From contig CM055099.1 of the NCBI GenBank assembly GCA_029204225.1, forward strand, positions 49,797,105-49,861,104: a DNA stretch of 64,000 nt, in the 5' to 3' direction. Every line of letters begins with the position of its first letter. Positions within the stretch are counted from its first letter, which is position 1. The position numbers and the translations under genes were made by a program. Origin of the DNA: Diphasiastrum complanatum. Taxonomy: Eukaryota > Streptophyta > Lycopodiopsida > Lycopodiales > Lycopodiaceae. This document shows, in pieces, positions 12,701-24,600 of this stretch. The notes under the pieces were generated by a model. The model worked only from the letters and a program-made list of their open reading frames with translations, ran no database searches and was not told the origin of the DNA.

Positions 12701-15700
12701 TTTGTGGAAAGACAGTGTGCCAATCAATCCGTCAATGGTATTAGACACATATACCCGATGGATCTAATTTCTTCAAAGTATTCCCTGTAAGAGAAAAGCG
12801 AGAAAAACTGATACCTTAAAGTCTTCAACCTTTTCCATATCAGAAGGATCTGCTTGCCATAGGGTGGGCCGCCCACTAATTTCAATCATAAGCAAGCCAT
12901 CACTGTTCACCTCACTAATCTTTCCAACGCTGTGATGAGTTTCCCCTCCCCAGGCATACCTTGGCTCTGCTACCGACCTTTTGACACATACACGGTCACC
13001 TACCTGTGTGGAACATAAAACAGAATAACAATAAGAAAAGGACAAAACTATCCCCGAAATGCAGAATAGTCATTGACGTCTTTTAATTTCACCTGAAGGT
13101 TAGGGGTTTGATTCCGCCAATACGTGGGAAGAGAGACACAAGCAAAAAGAAAAACCAAAGGAACCTCTCACTGCTACATACGCTACAAGCAAGTACAAAA
13201 GTAGCTGAGCTTAGGAATGGGGGCCCTGTTAACAAACAGAAATTTGCAATTAACTCAATCTTTTAGAAAAAACACCTGAAATGGTTCGACAGGTTCCACT
13301 TCTTCTGGTTCACAACGCCATGGACCTTGGAGATAGCTTAAATCCAGTAGCAAACTATTATCAGGTCTTACACTGTAGACAACTCCAATGCTACCAGGTG
13401 TCACTGGGCCCAACCCATGCTTAACTGAAGTAAGAGATGGTCGAAGTCGGACCCAATCGCCTACTTTAAATTCCTCAACCCTTTCCATTTCCGCCGGATC
13501 AGCCTTCCAGCCCCTAGAGGCACCAGGAAAACCTACCCTCAGTATCCCATCATCATCTGTACAAAGAACTGTTCCAATGCTATCACGTGATTGTCCTCGC
13601 CATCCAAACCTGAAAAAGTTGTGATGTCAGAAAAAAATGTGTATTCTGCATATGTGCAACAAACAAATTTTAGTTCAGCTTTTTCCAATGGAAAAACTCA
13701 TTGTAATCTTCCAAAATAACTTTAAAAGACAATTTGAAGAATTCCCTGACCACCAAACAATACAGGATTCTTGCTCCTTTCAAATGCTTGATGCTCGTTC
13801 GTTGCAGGGCATTGCATGAACTCCAGATATTAACTTCCAAGAGCTTAAAAACAAGAATGAACAAGGAAAACATAGTACGAAGGCTTACTTTTTATTATGT
13901 GTCAGCTTTGTACCCTGTAAAACATTTCCACTTCCATAGTCAATGGATCCTATAACTAGAGCACTCTTGTTTCACGATTAGTTCAAGTCTTAACCAACCA
14001 CAGTTCTCACAGAACTGTTTGGTTTACAGACTACAGCAATCCCGATCTCCAACAAGTCGTCAAATGATGATATGATGTATTAATATAAACTTATCACACA
14101 ATCTAATAGGTAGACAAACACTCATCAAAATCTAAGCAATTTTCATTTCTGAACAAAATTTTCTAAGTTCCATGTCGACTAGCATAAGTTTCAACTGCTA
14201 CCTTTGTGACCAAAATTAGGGTGGAAACAAACCAAGTTAAATGAACCATACAGAACATGCAAATTTTAAAGCCTTTTCGCTCCACTTCACCCCAAGATTC
14301 AGTTTCCATGTTATGAAGCAGAAACGAGCCTCTTTTCAGCCACAATGCCTCAATAGTTAGTTTTTGAAAAAAAGACAATGCTTTAAACCTAAGTTGCAGG
14401 AGTCACAGATCGGTGACCTTGTTAAGATGGGCTGGTCAGAAAGAAAGTACACTAGAGAAAATTGTATCTTTCAGCATGATATACCCCTAAAACCCAAAGA
14501 TCATCACTCAAATATCACTTATAAAGGCCAAAGCACATCATAATTTATGAGAAAATGACCGGATTCTCTTTTACATCACTAGTCAGGGAACTATTAATAC
14601 CGTGGGGCCTTCACATCTGCTTTGAGCCGCACGTGTTGTCCCCTATCAAGAGGTATGACTTTTACAATTTCTTCCGCTAGTACCCGAGCTTCTCCTGAGC
14701 AAAAGGAAATTACAATGTGATCTATATCATGCACAGCATGCACAAAGCCAACACTTCTGGGTTTCGCCCCCTGCCATCCATATTTTGGCATTTGTATATT
14801 CCTCTTGAATTTCACCCAATCTCCTGGCTCATAACTGCAACACAAGAAAATCACATAATTGATGAAATTATCTCATGCGTGATTCTTTGTCAAACTTTGC
14901 AAAAATACTTTGCAATCAATATTCAGAAACTCAGAAATACCTTAGGCTCTAAAAGCCGAGAACAAATAAGTTAGAAACCTAGTAAACACTGAGTGGATCA
15001 CATGAGCTTGAACCTAAGCATTTTCTTCGAAGAAGAGGACTCTTGAGGTCTAAACTGTACATAGAAAGGTTCAATAATTCAGCTAGTTAAGTGGCTCTGA
15101 ATGTGGCACATGACATGCTCTTATCAGCAAGAAATAGGAACAATATGAAAACATTAAGTTTGTGTAGCATAAGCTCGTAGGTGTTTTCTTGTTCCACACA
15201 CAGACTAATTTAGCCTGTGGGTCTCCACTTCCACACAGATAATACTCTTATCAACTCAAATAAGTTGGGGAGCAATTCTGTGACTTTTCCAACCCGCAGG
15301 TCAATGAGGAAAATATGAAAATAATGATAATAGGCACAAGAGTCAAGAAGGACAACATTACATTTGAAAGCAAGTTGGACATAATTGTAACCCAAATATG
15401 ATTGGGCCTGAAATTTGAAACAAACTACAAGCAGAATAAATGTGTCCAGGAAAGGAGCAGGCGGAGAGCAGAAAGATCAAAGAATACAATTGCGGAATTC
15501 GGAAATGAAGATTTATGAAGCAGTTTATTTGTTATCTTAGTGCAGGTGCTCCTAGATGGATGCCGAGTTGCAAGCATCGGCACAAGAAAACCTTGATAGG
15601 GGACTCGGGGGCGAAAGTACAATATACATATCGTAACTTACTGGCAGAGATAGGAATGAGACTTTGCAACACTATGTTCACTACATAGGGAGAGCTAGAT

Positions 15701-18685
15701 TTCTAAGCCAGAAGGTTACCCTACAGGGCCATGGAGGCAACAAGAGTCAAAGGATGGTATAAAGCTGAAATGTGTTGGTGGGATACTTGGAGAATACAGA
15801 CTTGCCACAGAATAGATTTATAGACAAATTGTGGGAAGATCCTAAGGAGCAACATCATTTTAAATAGAGAAATTAACCCCAGGGCTATGTACAGGAGCAA
15901 GATTATCTAAAGAAAAACATTTTGAAAGGAAGAAGCAACAAAAATGTAGGATAGCAGACAGTTCTCATGTGCTGGCCATCACGGTTGATGGATGAATAAA
16001 CATTAAAAGGGAAGACAGAATTTACACGGCATGGAGAAATTGAGAGGCTCAAGGTAAAACATATGTGCTTCTTTTCTGCCACAAATGACGCCATCAGAGT
16101 AGAATATAAGGTGCACCATGTGAAGCCAACCAACCTACTCAGCGTTGTTCAAGGTACCAATCAAAAAGGTAGGATCATTTCTTAAAGGAAAATTTAGCAT
16201 TATAAACAGACTGAAGCAGCTATCTAGAGTTGCAAAAGGCAACATAACTTCATGTCTTTTTATTTTTATCTGACAAGTCTCTACTGAATGCTATAAAGCA
16301 TTTCATTAGTGTTGTCCTGCTTGCTGCTCAGGCATGGCCTCCTTCCGCCACCTAACTCTCAGTTCGCCGACTACTCCTTATTTTGCTCGTACTTTATACA
16401 CACCCACCAAGTCTTACGAGCAATTCCTTGCTTGGCAGATTGAACAACTCGGCAACAAATTCCAATCTATGAAACAGGAAATGATGCAACTCAGGCTACA
16501 GCGGCCACTCTTATTGACGACAACAGCAAAATGTAATTCAAGATTACTTTGTCGGAATGGAATTGTGCAATTTGAAAGAAACAACACAGACATCTACATC
16601 AACAAAAATTCAACAGCTGGAAACGAAATTAGAGCAACACAAAGATTCATGGGCAGCCGTGCTAAAGAAAGGGAATAAGCCAACTACACCTATCTCTTCT
16701 TTTATTTCAGCCACTCTTTCCGAGGAAAAGCTTCAAGAAAGTAAGGCTCTTAAAAATTAGGGTAGGTGGCATTGGGGATACCCAAAATGCCATTGACTGG
16801 TTGGATAGAGATCTCTTCATTGTGGTTTGGTACTTTCCTCTAGAGTCTTCTTCCTTTGCAGAGGGTATTGGCTCTCCTTACGTTGATCTTTTCGTAAACA
16901 TTGTCAAATTCATAAATCGAGGGTATGTCCTTCTCATTGGTGACCTTAATGCCAGGACTGCTACTAGACAAATTGACTTCCATAACGTTGCTGACCAGTT
17001 ACGTATGCAGGCCATTGATTGCAATGACATCAGAGTTGCCAGGACTTTAGTTGACATGTTGGGACCTGTCACTAGCTATGGTGAGTATTTCTTCCAGCTA
17101 AGCGAAGCCCATGAGTTAGCCATTCATAATGGCCTAGCTTGTTGGCCAAATCCGAGCAACTACACATGCCACCCTCATAGTGGCGAACATAGCATTGTCG
17201 ATTACCTCATGGGGTATATCCTCCATTCCACTTATATCTGATTTCCAGATCACTCATTTCTTTCATTTCCTCTGGGGCATGGAAAAGACACTAATACAGC
17301 TCTCTCTCATTAGTACCCAAGAATCAGTTGCTATCTGGATTTTGATAGAATCCAGAATCTCTTGGCCCTTGGGTAGAGATAATGTTGACCAAAAAGCACA
17401 TGCCAATCAACAAGAGAAATAAACACAATAGTATAAGAGACAAGGACCATAATACATTAACAAGAGTTACAAAGACAAGACAAAATACGAAACACTGGAA
17501 GCAAAGCAGGCCCCTTAGCTCCCCAACTTTTTGAACAACATCATTAATCATCTTAAACATATTGAAAGCCAAAATACCAAACATTTTCCATATGGTTATG
17601 AAGCATGTCATTTGATATTCATAACTTATTTCAGTTTTATTTAGGGTATCCATTCAAAAGATAAGCTGCCCATTTCATTTATGGCTCTGAAATGGCTGAA
17701 ATTAACCATCAACCTCTACCTATACTTTTCAGCATGCACTTAATTCCAAAAGAGCTCCCGCACAGCCTTCTCCGCTTTATCACATACTGCGATATCTTGA
17801 CATACTTCCACGTCCCTATTGAAGTCAGAAATGGGAGGTGGAGCAAGACAACAGACATTCACAGCAGAGCATATTATGGTCAACATATCGACATGGTTCC
17901 ATAGCTTACTACTTTCACTAAGATATGCATCATATTAGCAGGAGGACAAAAATTGCAAATCATATTTGAACCCGATTCAAATTTCCCCTCACCACATGAA
18001 TAACACAATAAAATGAATAAAATGTGCTAAATATACAAGCAACAAATGTAAAGGCCTGATTCATGTCATGATCAAGAATTATTTCCAATTTCTTCACTGT
18101 AGTGATCTTCTATCCATTTCAGTGGTGGTCTGACAGCTTTGTTTCTATGTTTGGAAACCCTACCTTGATGACTTGATAATTAACCCAGAAATTACTGCTC
18201 ATCCTTGCAGGGACCTAATCACTCAGCAGCCACAGAAATGCCATTCATGACTAGGCAATTGGGATGAAGCATAAACCTCAATACTTATCTGCTCATGGTA
18301 GTAATAATGTGGGCAATCTCACTGATATTAAAAATAAAATAGCATTTTCTTTGTCTGAGACAAGGGTTTCAGGACATCCAAAGCCAGTAAGAAAGTCGAC
18401 CAGTAATAAACCTATACAACTCAATGGTATTAAAGATCACAGTTACTTAAGCATAACCAATACATGACGACTTGGTACAACCAAAACTGAAATGAGAAAC
18501 TTCAGAAGGCACCATCCAAGAACATGCAAACCACTGCTGCAGAACGATAAGTAATGTATTGATCAAGCTTAAGGACAAACCTTGTAGGGCTCAATTTTAT
18601 GCCCTTCGTAGAAAGGGCATCCATCAAATCTTCTGAGATCCACTCGCGAGGCAATGCCTCCAATAAGTCTCTCAATGTCTTTCCA
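7992..18685 (-). CDS. KEG: KEG exons 11-16: twelve HERC2-like repeats
   Basis: Exons 18685-18581, 14834-14601, 13609-13276, 13003-12815, 12597-12295 and 9227-7992 encode residues 827-1626. Twelve repeats can be counted from their starts: PGDWVKFKR, DRGQHVRLK, VGDWVRLRP, VGDRVCVKR, VGDWVHVKA, VGQEVHMSP, VGDWVRLNG, VGQHVRFRA, VGDWVKVKD, VGQQVRVQS, IGDWVRVRP and IGHKVRIKK. Most contain P..GW....S.G.V, a DG or similar turn, and a closing W..DPAD.E. The last five and a half repeats lie in one 1,236-nt exon. The protein ends VELDSNS and stops at TAA (7994-7992). Confidence 0.93.
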
Positions 18686-21600
18686 CTGCAACCAAGACAT
18701 GAGTGTATAGTAAAATGTACAAATCACAACAATAACATCAACTATACTATTACTTATTCTCACAATTACACCAAAGCAATGTAAGCAAATAACTACAGGA
18801 CACATTCTAGATAAAAAGTTGGTACATGCAGAAAGGACAGGGAACATGTGTACACTATGGAACTATGAGTTGTACCTTCCCGACAGGTGCAGAATTGTAC
18901 AAAAACTTTAGCAAGTCCCTTCTAGAAAGGTCAATGGAGTCTTCTCTAGAATGGAAGCACCCAATTGATCAGTCTTTAGTTTTGAAAAGTTACATCCATA
19001 TGTAAGTTAGGATTGACAAGGCTTACTATAATGTCCAGCTGGATGGGTGTTATAAGATGCAGTTTGCGAAGGGGGGGGGTGGGTGAGGTAGCGAGGGGGG
19101 GAAGTGAGGTAGCAGCGAGGGAGGGGTGATAAACAAAAGTAGAGATCAAGGATTCCCAATACTTCACCACCTTGAAGGAACTTGCTTCACTTAAAAAGAC
19201 TTCATATTGATTTTCTAAGGCCGATCAATAACCTATCGATTCATAGAAATGAACCTTGTTGCTTTTCATGAGACTAAACAACAACCTGTACTGTTGATTT
19301 TCAATGGCTAGTCAACAACTTGTTGATTCAATAAATGAATCTTGTTGTTTTTATTACACTAAACAACAACCTTCCTTGTTGATTTTCCAAGGCTAATTAG
19401 CCACCTTAGCTTCCAAATCTTATAAGAAACAACAGCGTTTACCACATGACAGACCATGAACTTGGATAAACTCAAGAACTTAAAGAAAACATAGAACTTT
19501 TCTACAAATCAAACTAGATCTTCCTAGTAGAATTGATCTCACTTGGTACAACCACATGAACGATCAACTATGACTTGGATGGTATTCAGCAATTTACTTG
19601 ATAACCACAACAAACAATCACTTCGATTAATCATAAATCTCAAGTATATTAGTTTAGATAGACAAGAAGTTCTACCACATAAAAAAGCTACTGTGACTTG
19701 GATAGAAACCAAACAATATTATGATAAGAAACTGTGAAACAATGAAGCATCCTCTTGACTGCAATATCGATTCACTTATATAGGCCCATAGTCTATATTT
19801 CAATCTGGAATTAACCTTGTCCAATCTTAGAACTTATGAAGTTGACCTTCTTGTAACTTCTAGCCTCCACCAGCTATTGACCTCTACCTGAGATCTGAGG
19901 TAGACTTTGTAGTCTCCTTATGCAGCTCTCCTTGGAGCACCGAATCTCCTTCCACAAAGCTGCCACCCTTGTAGATGAATATTGAAATTGAGAGTTGGCT
20001 AGGAACACCACCTCCACACCTCAAAGATGGTCGAATCAATCTACATATGATGATTGATCCCGTTCATTGAGTACCTCCTTGTTTTCTTGAATCTTTAACC
20101 ATGCTCTGATACCATGTTAGAAAACCGACTTGCTCATACAAGTAATTCAAGACAAGATTCCTATTGTTGTTAGACAATAGCCATACACTTGAGAGAGAAC
20201 ACAAACAACGATGATGAAGCATAATGAGATGTACTCCAACTATGTCCCAATGTTGAGGCGTCCGAACGCGTTTCGATGCAACTAACACCTAGAAAATCTA
20301 GTATACATGTCACAGGAAACCTCCAACTGCTTGGACCGTTACTCATGGCAGATTATGACAACATATGCTATGCCACTTCTTGACATGTTTCGAGACAGAA
20401 ATTATAACTATATTGTGAATCTACCAGAAACATAGATTAGATTTGTGTAATTTAAGGAGCAAGAAATTTTTTCTTAAAAAATACAATAAGCAATGGTAAT
20501 GTCTGTGCGTCTCATGATCTTTACACCAAAAAAATTCCTCAACGTTCAAGTCTTATCCTTGCAGTTAATGCTCATAATCTTACATGAAGCCATTTCTTAC
20601 TAGATAACCAACTACTTGTTAACCTACGTTGTTTCTCAATAATTCATTGTTAGAAAAATCAAGCCATTAAAATTGAAAAAATGAATTTCCAATAAATGTA
20701 CATAAAGTTCACTTAGACTAAAAGCGTAATACGTATATATGATATGAATCTCCAAAATGAAAACAAGGATAAATACAAACAAATAGATCTCATACATGCT
20801 TTACAACAGCCTACCCATCACAACGAATGCAAACCCAATTTGAGCCCAAAGCAACAAGTATATATGTTAATGTATAGTATATACTACATATTAGGTGCCT
20901 TCTCCACTTGGTGAATGTTTGCACCAAGACCCTACTCATGTTTCTAAGCATCCCAACATCTCTAGGTAATCTACATCAAAAATTCAAAGCTTTGACAAAA
21001 GAACAGATCATTCAAGACATCTTTATATCTTAATGTGATAAATTGCTTATTTGTTTTTACCAGAAAGATACATATTGAATATTAGGTTCTGTTTTTAAAA
21101 AAATCAGGAGAGAATCAGGCCTTGCTGGAAGTCATTTGCACGTTTTAAAGGGATATTTTGGCTTCCATTTTGGAGATGCAGGACTTTGTATCAATCACAT
21201 CTAGTCCACTTTTGATTCATTTTGCAACTCTTAAATAGAACATAGATTACTCTGTGCATGGATAGTGCATTTATATTGTGATAGGTCACAAACCTGTGAT
21301 TCTTAAAATCAAGCGCTGCATCTAAACGCTGCAACATTTTGACAATCCAATCAAGGTCTTCTCGAACCAGTTTTGCCATCTCTGCAGCTACATGAAAGGC
21401 AGTATTGCCTTCATCATCCTGCAAAGCAAAGGGTGTATTAGAAGCTCAACAATACCTGTAAGATCTGCATAACTGACCAAAAGACTGAGATCAGTTCCTC
21501 GGTCATTTGTTAAGACGTGACTTCACCCAGACGTTAGACTCTCACAGTATATGTATGCTCTTGTATGATCTAGCAGGATATATACAAGTGCGGCACTTGA

Positions 21601-24600
21601 GGACTGCTACTGTTGTAAGCTGTTACACATGATACCTAAATGCCAGCTAAAGCCATTATACAATCATGTACCCAGGAATTATGAACAAAAAAGATAGTTT
21701 GCAGTCAACAAACAAAAATAAATTGTGCAATCGAAGTACAAAATATGCATTCAACATTTACCAATCCAAAAACAAATGTCTTTATCCTGCTTTTTGAGTC
21801 AAATTTTCTTTTAGCTCTGGGACTATGGAGATGGAATCAAGAAATTGCTCCACTATTCTTATTCTAAGGTTTACTAGTTGGGGCTATTCACTTACTTGAG
21901 TAGGGTCCCAATAGCCCAGAGAATTGTGCTATGGTGTTGCAGGATTTTGGGCAAAATCTATTTCCATGAAAGAGGAGAGCAATTACATTGTGAATGCCAA
22001 ACACTTTCAACAAGAATAAATGGGCTCAACAATATTTTGCGAATGTAAATTTAGCATACCAGGTAGCTGTTAGAAATAATAAATGATAATGTTAGTTTCC
22101 CATAGGTTCTTTGACCCAAAAGGTCGAGACTTGTGTAACCATGGGTTAGGTTTATTATTTAGACCATGGTAAGTCAGTTTTAGTTAAGTTGGACCCAATT
22201 TTGGTCTAGTAGTAACTCGTGGGTCCAAGTAAAGTCTAATTATGTTAAGGGACCCTATCTTGACTTTTGGGGGTGCCCTATAATTAGTAGTGGGTTTGGA
22301 AGGTTCTAGAACTTAGGGTTTGGAAGAGTCTAGGCCCTTGGAAGGCCTAATTATATGTACTCTTTGTTCATTTGTAATTCATTCCCTTTCAAGCATTGCT
22401 ACTACTTTCTCTCTCCTTGAGGGCGCCTAACCCTCTCCCTCTTCTTCTTCTTCTTCCTCTTCTTCTTCTTCTTCCTCTTTTTCTTCTTCTTGTATATGGA
22501 GATTGAATGTTAGAAGGATCTTGGCACTTTGATTTCCTACATGGTATCAGAGCCATGGATCTTCTATGCTTGATTTAGGGCGCCCTACCAAAAGAGATCG
22601 TCTTCACTTAGGAATCACAAAAATTCAGCCCCTTTGCTGATTTTTTGGAGTGAAGATCCGTTTTTTGACTCTTTTCTGTTTTGCAGGAGGGCGCCACACA
22701 TCAAAGAAGATAACAGGATTTTGGGCGCCCAAAAATTAGGTTGTTGTTTGCTGATTTTTCAGGTTGCAGGAAGGCGCCATTAATTATCTTCTTCGGGGCT
22801 TCTTTTAGGTCGCCCACATCCGTGTAGGTTTATCCTACTTCCGTTGGTCCGCTGCTGCCCTATTTTTCAGATTTGCTCCTTTGCAGGAGGGCGCCCATCT
22901 ACAAGCAATTTCTATTCTTCTGATTTGGCTGGAAAATCAGCACCCTTGCTGATTTTATCAAGTGAAGATCTGCTTCTTTTTGCTTGTTTCCAGGTGTGGA
23001 AGAAGGCGCTAATTTTTTGTGATGATCCGATCACATTCCGAGGCTGAAAATTGGACAGCATATTACCATTTGTAGGGTGTTGCAACAGCCCTATCCGTGT
23101 GTGTATTGTTCACACTTTTTGGCAAGAAAGAAAGGTTCCGGAAAAAAGCTTTGTTGGAGGCTAACCTAATTCTTTCCTTGCTGGTTTTTTGAGTTTGTAA
23201 TGCAATTTCAAGCTGAAATTTTCAGCACAGAAGGCTTGTAGAAGGGCGAGTTCCTTCATCCATCTAATGTGTGGTTTCACACATTCCGATGCTGATTTTT
23301 CAGATTTGATACTTGCTGGTTTATGAGTCTTTTAGGGCACATTTAGGGTTTGAAAAAGTTTATCTTCTTGGCTAGTTCTTATGGCAAGAGATTTGGGAGC
23401 AATTTGTACTTGTTCGGGCGAAGATATGTTGGATAGCACCAACTATTCTTCATGGAGTTGCAAGCTGAGGTTTGGCATCGACGTGATGATCAAGCTCTTT
23501 CATTGGTTTGATCATTGTCTGTCTACAAGTACAAGTTTGCATCGTAATGTTGGTATGGTAGAGCATTCTTCTTCTCTTGAGCCATTTGTTGCAAATGATG
23601 GATGCATTAGTGCAGAACTTTATGAGGAAGCTTCTCAAGTTAATGTTTTGGAAAAGGCTGAAATCAAGCATTCTTTGAAGCCATTTTGTACTAATGGAGG
23701 AGGGGAAAAAATCATGTCAATTAGTACATTGGTTCAAAGTGGCGTGTTGCTGGATTTTTTGGGTGTTCAAAGTGGCAAGCTGCTAGTTTTTTTCTTGAAG
23801 ATGGTGGACAGCAAATTCAGCCATGGTTTATTGATCATTTTCAGCCTATGTTACATCGTGAGCATCCTATTATGCATTGGGAACGGCCTGTGGAAGGTTT
23901 TTGGACAGCAAGGTCCACACTTGGAACACTTTGTGGCTGTGGGACAGCCTGCTACAGCCTCTTGTTGGTTGTCCGAGTCTTTGCAAGATCGCAAAGCATC
24001 CTTTTACCTTGGAGGAAACACACATACCTCACCAAAATCAGTACCTTATGCTGATTTTCCTGTTTTGATGCTTACTTCTTATGATGACGGTGTTGTCTTA
24101 CCTAGTGTTGGTGAGCAGATCATTGATAGTAAGATTCGAGAGGATGTGATGGTAAAAGAGTATCATACTCTTCTTTATATTTCTTGTGGTAAGAAGACTT
24201 ATGGAATCATGTGGGAACCATTGATGGATTGCAAATCCATATTTCGGCTTGTGGCTAGTTTTTTGGTTACTAACTTTGGATGGAGCATGCTTGTCTTCAC
24301 TCTTCAACTTGATGCTAGAGCACTTCGTATTCTACATCTCTTCTACATCGGGCATGATTGGGGCTGAGATTTCGGCTACTTCGACTACTTCAAGCTGAAG
24401 TTTTTTTTTTTTTGGCGGCATTAAGCTTGGACAACATCATTTTATGTTTTTACATTATCATTTAAGGAGGGTGTTAGAAATAATAAATGATAATGTAAGT
24501 TTCCCATAGGTTACTTTGACCCAAAAGGTCGAGACTTGTGCAACCATGGGTTAGGTTTATTATTTAGACCATGTTAAGTCAGTTTTAGTTAAGTTGGACC

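Noticed and set aside
13088-13130. tRNA-like B-box (ggggtttgattccg) suggesting a SINE or tRNA
   Set aside because: No paired A-box at the right distance, no cloverleaf and no poly(A) or target duplication could be found; a similar weak hit near 7,807 was rejected for the same reason.
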